Shown here in pieces: positions 46,080-59,321 of a stretch of 64,000 nucleotides of DNA. The notes beneath the pieces were generated by a model, which did no database searches, was not told the DNA's origin, and saw nothing but the letters and a program-made list of their open reading frames with translations. Source of the DNA: Lunularia cruciata (lineage: Eukaryota; Streptophyta; Marchantiopsida; Lunulariales; Lunulariaceae); the NCBI GenBank assembly GCA_948567375.1, contig OX419758.1:33051001-33115000 (forward strand), written 5' to 3'. Within the stretch, counting starts at the first letter, position 1. The number at the start of each line of letters is the position of its first letter. The translations under genes and the position numbers were made by a program.

Positions 46080-46650
46080 TGAGTAGGACTAAATCATTGA
46101 GGATATACTTTGAAAGGAGTATGAAAATTTTTATTTTTTATCTCATAGCTATGATCACGATAAAGATGAGCCAATAGATAGTTTTTCCTCAAATGAGACC
46201 ATTTTAATCACTCAAGAGGTTCCAATGGAGTAAGGACATTGTGGGCTTTGTTACAAGAAGTGACTATCTAGATGGGATGCATCCTAGGTAAAGGAAGGTA
46301 CTTGCAACAAGATCTAGCCTTATACAATTGTGGTTCAAGTAGAGCAAACCTAAAGGAACAAAAATAAGCTTTTACAATAGGCAATTAAAGAAGTAGATAG
46401 AGCACTTTAAGGAATTAGATTAAAGATTATTTGTTTAGTCCATTCAATTCAAGTTGGTGTAAAGAAGTTTTTGCCAAAGTACTTTGGATCTTTCATATTG
46501 GTAATTATAACTATGATCTCAAGGAGTTGGGTGGAAAACAATTTGATAAGATTGACCATAATAGGTTGAAGTTGGACCCTAAAAGGTAAAGAGATATTTA
46601 CTTTGAGGAAAAAGTGAAATCTCATGTTGGAGTAAAGGTAACACCCATTG
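46080..46650 (+). pseudogene. Decayed Ty3/gypsy pol 3' end
   Basis: Frames near 46450-46600 read KKFLPKYFG and a YDLKELGGKQFDKIDHNRLK-like block, the usual post-integrase end of plant gypsy pol proteins. It lies directly upstream of LTR X copy 3, as expected if that is the element's 3' LTR. Confidence 0.5.
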
Positions 46651-46659
46651 GTTCATTTG

Positions 46660-47325
46660 TACCCAATTAGGATTTAATTTGGTATTGCAAGAAGTCAAAA
46701 GATATTGTTAATTTGGAATTTAACTTAGCTTTTAAATAAGTTATGATTATCTAGTGTTTTTCATAGCCAAAAAATAAGTGACTCCATTATAGGAGTTAGG
46801 AAAAGATAGCACACTTATTTCAGATTCTAGTGTATTAACTTTGTATTATTCCTCATTTTTTACTTTAAGGAAAAAGTTGAGAACACTTGAGTCCATTAGT
46901 TTCTTTTGCTGTGGATTTTTTCATAGTCTAAGAATAGTCTATATAAAAGAATACTTGAATTAGTTTTTTGGTCAACATAAGACTATATACTTATGGGATT
47001 ATTCCCATAAGTTGGATATTCCCTTAGACTTTAGATGTTTTTCCCCTTGTAAATTCATTACTCTAGCAAACAATAACTTTTGTGTGTCAATACTTCACAA
47101 ATATATAAACTTAGTATGATGAGGATGTAATTATCATACTTTTATTTGCAACTATCTCTTTTTCTCATTGGGTTCTTTATTGAGGCAATGGTTTAAGTCT
47201 TGGAGGTGCCTTGGAGGATGGTCATTGAGTTTGGTTCTCGGCTTTCTTGGTCTATGATATGCTATCCCATATGTGCTACCCCAATAAATATCAAAGGTTC
47301 ATCTTGAGTGAGAGATATGCTTGTT
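46660..47325 (+). repeat. LTR family X, copy 3
   Basis: Aligns to copy 1 over about 660 bp: TTTGGTATTGCAAG start region, ACAAATATATAAACTTAG as decayed TATA, and GGTTCATCTTGAGTGAGAGAT end. Confidence 0.7.
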
Positions 47326-47329
47326 GATA

Positions 47330-50280
47330 GATCATGATAAATTTAGAATGTTTGATTTCTTATGTATGCTTGTTTTGAAGACATGGGAAATATGATATAG
47401 TAGATTACGGGAATACAACCTAGTTTGATCATTAGAGGACAATAATACATGGGAAATATATGTTTATTAATAGCTTCTAAAAGAGTTAAAAGAAGTTCTT
47501 TATACATCTTCAAGAATATGAACTTATGTGTGAGTGCATATGTTTACTCTGGTTATTTCTAAATACCAAGGTTTACAAATCATCATTTATTATCTTCTAT
47601 GTGAGCAAATTTAGCTTAATATTTTAATATTTCCATTCGTAAATTTTTTCTCATGAGAATTTTATCAAATAATTTTTGTATTGAAATCTAGATTTTTGAG
47701 TTAACCTACTTTTCAAAAGCTTCAAAAGGTCAATGAAAGATGTTATAAAAATTTAGATTTTCTTGTCAACCAAGGTACTATTGATGATCCCAATATACAT
47801 ATGATAGATCTACAAGGCATAAATTTACCTTGAACACTAAATATTTACCTTGAACACTACCTTTTACTTGATTCTTATGCAAGGTATAGTAGATCCAAAA
47901 TTAAAGGTTTGGGTATGTATCATAAAACTTGATAATGGTTCCTTACTCTAAATTGCCAATTATATTAGATGTCTGAAATATCTGCATTACCTTGCTTAGA
48001 TTGCATATGCATGTGCAGTAGTTTTTTCTAGCATTCAAAATGTGCTGCTGGTGGAAGTGCTGCATCACAAAATCCTCTGACCGCGCCTGATAAATCAGAT
48101 TTTGATGATTGGGGTTGTCAACTCTGATGCTAAGTATATTTTGGATACATGTTCTATGAATAGCTTTTGTCACCAATCCTCCAATACACCACCAAAGGTT
48201 TAAGGGATCTAAAAGATCAACAACTTAGACAAGGTAGGTATGTAAAAAAACAAGCATTTGAACTCCGAAAAGGTAAATGAAGGATAATAAATCTGATAAT
48301 TGATTCATTTGTTGAATGTGCTTAGGTTCATGCTTGCTATATTTTATATAATAGCTTGTTGAAATAATTAACTCAAAGAAAACCATGAGAAGAGATGGTC
48401 AAGAAGTCACACAAGAGCTCAAGAAAGAGAAACTTAACCTGCTCAGAATTAGCTTGACGGTCTCTTTAGGAGGTAGTACTAAAGTGCTGATTCTAGTTAT
48501 TAATCAACTACTTCTTAGAAACAAATGATTGTATACACTCTAGGTAAAGAAAAACAAGATGGTAAAACACATGATTTTTAACAGAGTATGTAATAAGTAC
48601 TTAAATTTACATAAAAGAGACAAAATAATGAAGGAAAAAGGAAAATAATTTTTAAATGGAGATTTGGAGGTCTTCTTAAGCTCTTTTATAACCTCTTATA
48701 TAGAATTTGTGCTAGAAAAGGTATTATATATAGCATTTTGCAAAAAGCCAACTAGTGAAACCATATGACACAATGGGATAAGTTTATGATTCTCTACAAA
48801 TTGACCTAAAATTCATATACTTCCATTTGTGAAGTCCAAGATATTCTCCTTCCTCCTAACTCTTATGATTCGTTGTTTATATTCTTGAGCAAACATCCCT
48901 TTCTACATCTTACTAGAAGAAAACCAAACCATAGAAAATTAAACTAGGCTCTAATTTCTAATTGATTGTATCAAGAGAGGTAAAAATGAAGCAAAATCCA
49001 AAGTTAAAGGGACTAAAAAGTGAAAGTTATGGAACATTTTGTTGGAAATTATTCACTCAAATTCTCTCCTTTCTGTTTTTTTTCAAGGTTATAGTTGCTC
49101 CATCAATTTTCTATATGTTTTGCCTTATATTATTAGGTTTGGTGATACATGCAAGGGTACTCATCCCTTTTGGATATCCTATTTTCTTTCTTTTGCATGA
49201 GGACTTAGTAGAAGTACCATGGGTGATATTTCTCATCTAGCACTCTAACCTCTTACATGCCATTTGGGATTAGATCCTACCAACAAATTTTTCAACACAC
49301 ACCTATAATTGCTCATGGTCATTTAGATAGAGCATTTTTATCCGTACTTCATATATTTTGGTCTTACCATTGTGGATCTCATACTTTTTGACTCCTCCAT
49401 AGAGGATCTTACACCCTTTGACACATCCATACCTTGAACTCCCTATCACGGTCAGTGCCCTACCCACCCCCTTCTCAAAATCACTATCTTCTACTTGCAC
49501 TCTTGACACATCCAAATATTTTGCTCTATCAACAACCTACACAATCTTGTCTAGATTATCCTTGGGTAGGTTTTTTTCTAGCAATATATAGAATTAGAGC
49601 TAGATACATGTAGGTGAGAAAAAATTCCACTTCTCTTCCTATCTCTCTAAACCTCTCTACACACCAAACATTTCTATTTATGCTCCACTTGATTCCTATT
49701 AATCGCTACATTCTCTTGATCTTATGAAAGCATTTCTCCTTAGCTTAAATATACTACATATTCATGCTAAGATCACTATAGTTTTATGTCACTTAGTGTG
49801 CTCTATGCTCTTCAGATTGCTATAAGCTATCTTTGTATATTATCAAGAAAGAGATGCTTCTACTTGGATCATTTAGCTTCTTTTTGAAATGTATCCTACT
49901 CTTTCCAACCTATGGGGATGTATAAGGATATCAAGGGATTACTTCCAGGACTCATAGGTTTCTATAAAGAGAATAGTCATCCTTACTAGATGAGCATACA
50001 ATGCAAGCTCAAGTAATGGCTAATAGCCTCATTTTGTCTCCACAATCATACGGTTCTAGCTCTAGAGAACATTATTATCTATATTGTTTGTTGATGTTAG
50101 ACTATGCAAGTGAGTATATGTATGTAGCCTAAACACTATCACCATCCAAACTAGCTCTCTTCATTGATATCTTGGATGCTTTTTCTTCATCCAATTGCTT
50201 CTTATAGGCTTCCTTCTTTCTTCCATGAGTTTCACCCAAGTGAGTAGCTATAACAATATTGATACCAATGAGTTAGTGGA
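47330..50280. other. AT-rich DNA, nothing recognised
   Basis: ORFs of 70-92 codons (for example 48962-49240, hydrophobic) have no recognisable motif and are not accepted as genes. Confidence 0.4.
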
Positions 50281-50407
50281 GACTAATGAAATAACAAATA
50301 GGCCAAATTACCCAAGAATTATAAGAATATTCTAGAAACCTCTAGGAAGTTACTTGGTACCTTCCAAGTATTTGGCAATGTACATGCCAAGTGGTGACTT
50401 TTAGGAA

Positions 50408-50553
50408 GAAGCTTCTTGGGAAGCTTCATGGCTAACTTAGCTTGCATGCCAAGTAGGTGGCTTCTAAAAGGAAACTTCTTGAGAAACTTCACAACTAGCT
50501 TAGCTTGCATGCTAAGTAGGTGGTTTATAGAAGGAAGCTTCTTGATAAGCTTC
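50408..50553 (+). promoter_or_regulatory. Three heat-shock-element-like palindromes in 63-bp phase
   Basis: GAAGCTTCTTGGGAAGCTTC (50408-50427), GAAACTTCTTGAGAAACTTC (50471-50490) and GAAGCTTCTTGATAAGCTTC (50534-50553) start exactly 63 bp apart. Each holds two GAAnnTTC cores, the building block of heat shock elements. The TATA box lies 23 bp beyond the last one. Similar sites drive heat induction of the Arabidopsis ONSEN LTR. Heat response here is inferred. Confidence 0.55.
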
Positions 50554-50575
50554 TCAAGAGCCTTATATGTTTCCT

Positions 50576-50583
50576 TATAAATA
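50576..50583 (+). promoter_or_regulatory. LTR TATA box
   Basis: TATAAATA just downstream of the palindrome array. The equivalent TATATATA lies at 63496-63503 in the right copy. Confidence 0.6.
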
Positions 50584-51104
50584 GAGGAACCCAAACTCAT
50601 GCTTGGCATTTGGAGTTTCCTTCTTTCAAAATTCATAATGTGATCTTTCACTTTGATCTTCCATTCTTCTATTCTCTCCTTAGTATTTTATATTGGTATG
50701 AAAGTAGGAATGGAATGGATAAATTTTATGGACCACCAAATCTATTTCTACCAAAACATTGGAGTTTTGTATCCATGTATTATCCAAACATCATTTCATA
50801 TAGTTTATCATCTCACACTTTGGGCAAAAGTTTTTGAATGCAATCAACTTGCTCAATGAACCCTTGGTACTTCCTATTGTAACTTATAGAGAACGGTGGA
50901 TGTGTTATATCTAGATGTTAACTTAGATAAATTGTAGGTTATTTGATAGAGTAGTAGCCATGGCAACAATGCCCAAAGTTAGCATTACTATGCAGCAAAA
51001 ATCAAGCACCTTATTAGACTATTGGAAGAACAAGATCATCAATAACAAGTGCATGTAGAGAGAGCACCATTTTGAGAAGTAGAAGAGCACATCTGATTTC
51101 CAAA

Positions 51105-51900
51105 GCCCAAGGTATTTGAAAGCAAGAACCTTTTGGATGTAGTGGAGAATTTTGCATTTGATTGTGAAATTTATTTTAAAGCTACAAATCTTCAAGATGA
51201 ATAGATATAGATTCTCTTGGCTTCAAGCCAATTGGATAGCGTGGCAAAAATATGGTGGCAATTCCAAGTGGAGCAAGTTGAATGGCAATATTGTGCACCA
51301 ATCTAAACATAGAAGAATTCAAGAGTGCAATAATTGGGCAATTTTGAGCAATAAATTCTACACAAGCCGCATGAGATAGGTAGGCAGAATTAAAGTTTAT
51401 TGGTTTTGTAAGAAGCTACATTCAATTTCAATTCCAAAACACCATAATGCAAATTCTAGATATATAAGAACATGAAGCTTTGGATTGATTTGTGAGGAGC
51501 TTGAAGTCACACACCAAATTGGAAGTGACCATGTGGGAGCCAAAACACTTAGAAGAAGCTATGCAATTGGTTGAGCAATTTGATTCCTTGGTTGCAATAA
51601 CTTTTTCTTGACCTTGACCTTCATAGAACCTACCCACACACTACATATAGGTTGAGGAGCTGGCACTAATGGAGATTGATGTCATTCAATGGAAACCACT
51701 TGGCCATATAGAATATAGTGAAAGATTGTAACAAAATGATGGTTGCTTTTATTATTGCCAAATTTAGCATCACATTGTTAAATATCCACTTAAGAATGGA
51801 TGACCTCAACAAATTGCTTAAATGGAATTTGTGGAGTGTGATGATGAAGGAAACTAGGAATCCCAATAGTAGAACTTGAACCACCTACTAGGAACTTCAT
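51105..51900 (+). pseudogene. Ty3/gypsy gag remnant
   Basis: From 51105 one frame reads PKVFESKNLLDVVENFAF, then CEIYFKATNLQDE and a VAKIWWQF block, the usual gag start of plant gypsy elements (PKxFxG ... W.....yF ... A..WW). Stops and frame changes follow. No CCHC knuckle was found. Confidence 0.6.
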
Positions 51901-52099
51901 CAGTTCCAATGGGATTAAAGGCTTGAACTATGCAAGTTTGCTTCACTTGCAAAGTATGATATCTTATTGTGGTTGTATGATTTTGGCTGATTTTGTAAGT
52001 TCAAAGAATTGCATGTCCACGCAATTAGCAAAGGAATTAAGTGTTTCTATCAAGCTAGTAATTGGAAGTAGATGGTAGAAAGCATTTTTCATTTTGTAC

Positions 52100-53660
52100 C
52101 TCATATCCTATTGAATTTAAGATTGGGAAGGAGTATTTAAAGTGTATAACATTTGTAGTGGCACCTCTACACTATGATATTATTTTGGATTTGCCTTGGT
52201 TTGAACATCATAAGGTTCAATTTGATTGGACCTAACAACAAATTTAAATACAATGCCAAGGTAGGAATTTATTATTAGATTGTTTGGCACCTTTGAGTAA
52301 CCCATCTAAGAATAGTCAATCCCAAGATGAGAATTTTGTCAATAAAGCAACCATAGAGCAAGCTTTAGAGGAAGATACTCTACTTTTTTTGTATGAGTCC
52401 AGCCAATTTCACATGGAGAATTTGATGAGGGCTAGAAGCCTCATCAAGCAATGGTTGATCAAATAGTTCAAGAGTTTTTAGATGTGTTTTTGGATGATAT
52501 GCCAAAGGGATTCCCTTTGATTGTGGTATGCCCTTCAAGTTTACGTTATTGCCAAGAAGTACTCTAGGGAGTAGACCAACCTATAAGCTCTCACCAAAGG
52601 AGTTGGATGGGCTCCAACAATGTTGATAGAGTTGTTGGAGAAGGATTTCATATGGCATTGTACATTGCCTTGGGAAGCACTAATACTATTTGTTTCAAAG
52701 AAGGATGGTGGAATTTACTTCTATATTGATTATCATGGCCTCAATAAACAAATAGCAAAGAAAGCATACCCTTTGCCTTGAATTTTTGATTAATTGAGTG
52801 GAGCATGGTACTTCTTTAAGTTGGATCTCAAAAGCGGTTATTGAAAAATTCCCATTGATAAAGAGGATGTGAAAAAGATGACCTTTTGTACAAGGTATGG
52901 ACATTTTGAATGGAGAGTTCTACTTTTTGGGCTCACCAATGTCCTAATAGTCTTCATGGATCAGATGGATTGGGTGTTGGATGGGCTATTGGATTGGTAC
53001 ATGGTGGTATTCTTGGATGATATTTTAATGTATAGCAAGATGGATATAGAACACACAAATCACATGCAAGAAGTCTTAAGACAACTATATCAACAGAAGT
53101 TTTATTGCAAGAAGTCAAAGTGTGCCTTTTGGCATAAAGAAGTTACCTTCTTGGGTCAAAAGATCTCATCAAAGGAGATCAAGATGGAAGAGGAGAAAAT
53201 CATGGGCATTATTGATTGGCCTACTCCAAAGGATGCTATAGAAGTATGGGCATTTAATGGATTGGCAAGTTTTTATGAATGATTCATCCAATATTATGCT
53301 CATGTAGCCACACCATTGACCGATCTCTTGGAGAAGACCTCAAGCTTTCAATGGACCACCAAGCACAAATAAGCATTCCAAAAGCTGAAACATATGGTGT
53401 CTTCAAGATCCATTCTTCAACCATATGATCCTCAACTACCTTGTGTGGTTGATTTCAATGCTTCTAACTTTACTATTGGATTTATGTTGCAACAAGAATT
53501 TCCAAAAGGATTACATCCCATTGCTTTTGTGTCTTGCCAACTAAAGACCACAAAAAGGAATTAGTATACTTGAGATAAAGAACAACTAGCAATGGTTAAT
53601 GCCACCAAGGTATGGAACATTATCACTTGGAGAAACAAGTGATCATGTGAACCAATCACA
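52100..53660 (+). pseudogene. Ty3/gypsy protease end, reverse transcriptase and RNase H
   Basis: In order: a protease-like end with DIILDLPWFE (about 52180); RPTYKLSPKEL (52580); a KKDGG block (52700); KLDLKSGY and KIPIDKED; then the open 137-codon frame at 52869-53282 with WRVLLFGLTN, FLDDILMYS (the RT catalytic FLDD motif), KCAFWHKEVTFLG and WPTPKDAIEV. RNase H follows in broken frames (TPLTDLLEKTSSFQW, CVVDFNASN). Protein type is clear. Stops upstream and downstream of the 137-codon block make it inactive. Confidence 0.85.
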
Positions 53661-54222
53661 AACCCTTGTTTCATACATCACATTTGGAGCACATGAAGAG
53701 TCAATATAATTGATGGGAGGAACAATAGCTATTTGACCTCAAACTTGAATACAAACCTAGTAGATTCCATGTCATCCTCAATGCTCTATTATAATAACCC
53801 TGATTTGAAGTCTCTTTCTCTCATCATGATGGTAATTACAATAGTTTCAATTGACTCTAAAGTCCACATTGAGTTTGGGATAGCTTTACAACAAGACTCC
53901 TTCTTTCAAATGGTACAAGGTCATTTTGTAGCACATGAAAATGAACACAAAACCTTCTCCTTCAAGGATTGCCTTCTATTTTATGGGAACTAGACCTATG
54001 TTCCAACCAAGGGAGATCTATGACTTGCATGCCTTCAAGAAGCCCATGACTTACCAATCACCTGTCACATGGGTATGGAAAACACCTTGAGTACCCTTCA
54101 ACACCAATGATGGTGGCTTAACATAGCATGAGATGTTCAAGAGTTGTCCAATCTTGTAAGAGCTACCAACGTAACAAAGCCAACAACCAAAAACCAAGTG
54201 GACACTTCAACCACTTCCTATC

Positions 54223-57200
54223 TGTGACACCCCGGCAAATATCACTTTTGCGGTAATCGGGTAAGTAAAGTTTGTTCCCGTAGAGATACGAGTCAAAAAT
54301 TGTCCAAATACAAAGTCAAAAGTCACAATGTAGTTCTTCTTGGTTGCGTCTTTAATCTCTTAGGTAGAAACCACACCCAGAAGAGAGTAACAAGCACTAT
54401 CTCACAGTCTTGTCATGAATTACACTTCTTAATCACAACACCTTCAATTCTTTCCAAACAATCTTGATTGTGATGATTCAGGCTCTCCCAAAAATGGCAC
54501 TTCATTGCAAAATGACTTTGCCTTAGAATTGTGTTCCACTCTTCTACTGAAGGCACAACTTCCTCAATCAAAATTGCTTCACATCAACTTTGCACTGCAC
54601 TCACAAATGCAAAATACTACCAACACCACAATTCTTCTCAGATATGTCAAGGCATTGCTTTGATTGCACTTCACTCAAGATCAAACACACAAGTGAAGAT
54701 CAAGGCTGTGGAATCCAACATCCAACAAGCACATTGACTTGCACTTCAAAATTCTCCCCAACACTCACAAACACAATCACAACGTTGATACTCGGAATCA
54801 AGCTCAAGCAACAAGCATTGCTTCACAACACTTTGCTTTATCTATTCTTAGAATTATGAGCACTGAACAACATAAGACTGCAAATGCCACTCTTAAATAG
54901 TGAAGCAATCAACAGTTATCTTCCTAATGTACCTCTTCCTTACAACTCTATATACCTACAGATCCGAAATGACAATGCACCTCTTCATATCTACCTCTTC
55001 CTATCTCAAAACTGTTACTAATCCGATCCGATGTCTACTTCTTCCTCGGCTTTCAAACCCGAACCCAAAGTAACTTTACTTCCTACTACTCTTTCCTCAG
55101 GTTTCACAACTACTAAGTCCTCTACTAAATCTAACAATTTTCTTTCCTGATCTGAAATTTCACTGGTAGGTAATCTATCTAACTCCTTATCTCCTGACCC
55201 ACTCTTCTCTAATGTCTCCAATGGTAACTCCGAAGACATCTGCACTCCTACTTCATCTACTTTGGGTTTTGCTCTAACATCTTTCCAAAGTTTATCTATC
55301 TCCAATTTCACTAAGTCTAATCTAATAATTATATTGTCTTCTACTTCCAATATCTTCCTATCAACACGAGTTTTGAGACTGATTAACAAAGCATTCAAGT
55401 TTATGTCCTTTGCATGTCTCCTCCTCATCTCTTGCACCAACAACTTCAACTTGAGCAGCCTCGTCTCTTCAATACGTACACTGGCCTCTGTACTTAGCAT
55501 TGCATTCATCCTAATTACGATCTCCTTCAATGGCTCCAATCTCATTTTCCTCTCTTGTTCCCGATCTGCAAGCCAATCTTCTTGGTACGTTGCCAATTTT
55601 GCTTCAAACTTGGCTTTCACAACCTCCTTCTCCTTCTCCTTCTGTATAATCTTCTCCTCCTGATTGCGAAGTAACTTCCTCAACCTTTCTTCTTCTCTAT
55701 ATTGCACTGTCAACTCTCATTGCCACAGCTGCTTCTTCTCTTCTACACTCTCCATCACCGTATCAAGCTCTTGTTCCTTCTTGGCTACTCTTGCCATAGC
55801 ATGGATAATCTCTAATCTCAAGTCAGCAAACTACTGCTTCAAGATTTCATTCTTAGCTACTTGTCTTTCCCTTGCTATGTCACTTTGCTTTATGAGTTCC
55901 TCTTGATTCCTTGCTTCTCTCCTCAAGTTCTCAATTACTTGATTCTGTACTACTCCATCTACTCGTAGTACTTCCCTTTCCTCCTCACCTCGGATTATAC
56001 TCTTCTTCAATTCCGAGTTCTCTTCTTCCAATCGGGCTAACACCTGCAACACAGTCTTCACCTCCGAACACTTCGAGTGCATCTCCTTCTTCCGATGTTC
56101 TAACTTCACCAATAAAGGATGCACAACCTCATGCAGGTACTCCACTCCTTCACTCGTGGCTACTTTGACTTGCGGAGTGATCTCCTTCTTCACCTCTTCT
56201 TCTCTTGATACTCGCCTTCTTCGCTGCAGCTGTCATATCGGAATAGATGCTTCACTTCTGAACTTGCATTCTCCTCTTCTCTTACCTTGCTCGGACTTGC
56301 TTCACACTTCACCTTTCTCTTGGAACAAACTCCTCTTTGAATGGTAACTTTTCTCTCTTCCTGCTCTAGCACTTCATCTTCTAACTTCACATTACCTTCC
56401 TCTTCTATCTCCATCCTGGCTTCTTCTTCTTCTTTTGTGTGTACCGACGTCATCTCTCCTCCATCATTGCTGTCACTACTCATGTCTCCACTCTACAGTG
56501 TGAGCTTGGGTTCTTCTTCTCGTTCTGAGTCTGCGGACTTGCATTTGGCTTTGCTCTTTGACAATGAAATTACTACCATACCTTTCCTCAAGTTTACTCT
56601 TCTAGTCTTTCAAGGTCTTGTTTTCTTGACATCTTCTCCTTCTCCTTGTCGACTCCTCTTCTTTGACTTTGGAGTACTCACATCCACCAGCACACTCTTC
56701 CCCATCTGCATGTAGTACTCATTGCTGCTCCTGATTTGAAGAATGTACTGCTGTTCCTTTGCGTCAACCTCCTTTCTTAAGTCAAGATGGAAATGCGACA
56801 CCATTTTGTTGCGCTCCGCTGCATTGAGCAAATTCAGCCCCAGATAAAAATGTGCTGCAAATGGCACAATGTAATGCGGAGGTGATTTATCCCGCAAATT
56901 CCACACCATCTATTGTGTTCGCCCATGGAAGCACTTTGCGCAATCAATCGGCTCTCTTGCAAACATCTTATGGAAGAACACCGCTTGGTGCTTCATCACA
57001 TAAGTCATTCTCTCTGGCTTCAAGATCACCATGAGAGCACTCACGATCCCTTGCTTGATAGGATCCTTGTAACTCTCTACTTTGTACCCATTCTTTGTGG
57101 GCTTTGAAGAAAATGCATCTCTCACTTCTTGGGTTTCTTCTGCTACCTCTCCCTTCCCCAAGAACGTAGCACCCTGCTCCGTGCCTACTTCTCTTGCGAG

Positions 57201-57993
57201 TACTAATCTCCAATCTGACTCCGTCCAGCGAGCCGGATTCCCTCTCTTCCACTCTTCCTTGGGGCCATCAAGACATCTACTCTTGATTATCTCAGTCATG
57301 AATCCTAGAAAGCTCACATTCCAGTTCCATGCCAAGAATGTGATCCAAAGTCGGCTCAAGACTTCAATTCTTGCGATCACATTTAACCTCTAAATTGTAT
57401 GATTTCTCACTACAAATTTGGAGTTCTTCTTCCCTCCTCCCATCTTTCTTTCTTCCTCACTGTCTCTTGGATTAGCTCTCTCTAATTCTCCTCTACACAC
57501 CAACGCGTCTTTGACTCTACTTCCCTTCCCACGATCTCCTATAGGATGACTCTTCAATAGCAAACAAAAATTGCTTGTCATTGCTTTGTCTTTAGCCCGA
57601 TTTTTATAGAGTCATGCCTTCTTTGTCTCTCTTTAATTCAAGTTTCTACCAAGAAATCACACCTCTTGCATGCTCCTGTCATTGTCAAGTGTCCTTCACG
57701 CATATGACCGCCGGTTTTTGAACAGTTCCTTCTTGAATTTCTCGCCCCAAAGGAAAGTTGTTACACTGTCCTCGCCTTAGGTTGAGCACTCCCGATACAA
57801 AGACTTCTTACTTCGGGTTGTATGCTGACAGGGCAATTTTGAGTACTTTGCCTTTTGACCAAAGTCACGTTACCTTAGGTTTCATCCCAAAGACTCTATT
57901 CTTTGCCTTCTTCGGCCATACAGGTGCAATCCGACTTCTCTATACACTTGTTCTTCTTTATTTTGAAAAAAAACAACAAATGTGGGTACCACA
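54223..57993. mobile_element. Element P: TG...CA element without visible LTRs, 3771 bp
   Basis: Begins TGTGACACCCCGGCAAAT and ends GTGGGTACCACA. Flanked by CTATC (54218-54222) and CCATC (57994-57998), a 5-bp duplication with one difference. Homologous end to end with Q. The two ends are not direct repeats of each other, and inverted similarity is limited to about 10 bp (TGTGRYACCC). The only coding content is a minus-strand coiled-coil protein. TG...CA ends and a 5-bp duplication point to an LTR-retrotransposon type integrase, but LTRs, RT and integrase are all absent. Confidence 0.8.
55018..57581 (-). pseudogene. Element P coiled-coil protein, minus strand
   Basis: Order on the minus strand: an ATG at 57581 (shared with the Q copy); a globular N-terminal region of about 270 residues with FLAWNWNVSFLGF, YKDPIKQGIVSALM, KHQAVFFHKMFAREPI and PPHYIVPFAAHFYLGLNLLN; a basic KKRSRQ-like stretch; an acidic Glu/Ser region (56190-56600); then a long coiled coil (LEEENSELKKSI, REEERLRKLLRNQEEKI) ending at 55018. 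Several stops and frameshifts are present. No RT, integrase, transposase or zinc-knuckle motif. The N-terminal part loosely resembles the 'putative plant transposon protein' domains seen in antisense ORFs of plant LTR elements. Function unknown. Confidence 0.6.
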
Positions 57994-59321
57994 CCATCCC
58001 ATCTGCTTGGTGGGAACATGTGAGCCTAGATCTCATCACCTCTTTGCCAAAGCAAAGCAAGATCACATAGCAAGGTCACAAAGCAATCATGGTGTTTGCA
58101 GATAAGCCAAGTAAGCAAATCCATTTGGCACCAACCTTTGATATAGTGCATGCTCCAAATCTACTTCAAAAATATCTTCAAGCATCATGGAATACCTCAT
58201 GTACTCATCTAATTGTGATCCTTGATTCACCAGAAAACTTTTACAAGCACTCTTCTAGATACTAAAAACCAAGATTACTTTGTCCATGGCCTATCATCCT
58301 TAAATTAATGGACAAAACAAATATGCAAATTGCACCTTGGAGGATATGCTTCATACTTTTATCACCATTTACTGTACCAAGTGGGATGAATATCTTGTAG
58401 TTGTTGAGTTTGCTTATAATAATTCCAAACATGCAAGCACCAAACTCTTTTTCATCCTTAATTTTGGCCAAGATCCACTTGTTTTATATTCTCTTCTTGC
58501 TTCTCCTCCATCTCATGTCCCTCATACATCCACTTTCCTAACCACAATATTCCAAACCCTACAACAAGCCAAATCTTATCTCCTTGTTGCTCAAAATTAT
58601 CAAAAACAATACACATACCAACATCATCATAATCTTACCTTTGAACTTGGGGATAAGGTCATACTTTCTTCTCATAACCTACCCCTCCTACTTGATACCC
58701 AAGTCCATAGATGTCCTCCTAATTTAGGTAGGTTCATCTAATGTCACCCAAACCATTTCTCTAGTTGCTTATTGACTTGCCTTGCCTTCTGTGACAACCC
58801 GGCAAATATCACTTTTGTGGTAATTTGGGTAAGTAAAGTTCATTCCCGTAGAGATATTGGTCAAAAATTTCCAAATACAAAGTCAAATGTCACAAATGTG
58901 GTTCTTCTTAATTTCTTCTTTAGTCTCTCGGGTAGAAACCAAACTCAAATGAGCATAACAAGTGTTTAATCTTGACAACTTGTCACAAATCACTCACTCA
59001 TAATCACAACATAACAAATTTTTCCAAAAAATCTTGATTGTGATGATTCAGTCTTTCTCAAAAATGGCTACTTCACCGCAAAACACTTTTGCCTCAAAAT
59101 TGTGTTCCAAGCCTCTACTAAAGGTACAACTTCCTCAAATTAAATTGCTCCACATCAACTTAGTGTTGCACTCACAAATGCAAAATACTACCAACACTAC
59201 AATTCCTCTCAGATCTGTCGAGGCATTACTTTGATTGCACTTCACTCAGGATCAAACACATAGAATGAAGATCAAGGCTACGGAATCCAACATCCAACAA
59301 ACTCATTGAATTGCACTTCAA

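Larger units (their letters stand above)
50340..50930 (+). repeat. LTR-like region, left copy, with promoter
   Basis: Contains the 63-bp tandem units at 50408-50554, TATAAATA at 50576-50583 and the GGCATTTGGAGTTTCC / TGATCTTTCACTTTGATCTTCC block, all shared with 63338-63600. Exact TG...CA ends were not found. Confidence 0.65.
53990..58789 (+). pseudogene. Ty3/gypsy integrase split by element P
   Basis: The zinc domain lies at 54010-54222 (DLPITCHMGMENTL, then VQSCKSYQRNKANNQKP with Cys to Tyr at one ligand). After P, the core resumes at 57994 with WWEHVSLDLIT (first D), IMVFADKPSKQIHLAPT, a decayed second-D region, the NGQNKYANCTLEDML block and WDEYLVVVEFAYNNSKHAST (58337-58480). Across the P insertion, one copy of the 5-bp duplication keeps the frame continuous. 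Integrase is cut again by Q at 58790 after the VAY-LALP segment. Confidence 0.85.

Noticed and set aside
50319-50651. Minus-strand Lys/Leu-rich ORFs at 50319-50651 and 63329-63571
   Set aside because: Antisense translation of the 63-bp tandem units in the LTR; the apparent similarity only reflects shared repeats.
54223-57993. Element P as a standard LTR retrotransposon
   Set aside because: The left 300 bp and right 300 bp were compared directly and are not direct repeats.
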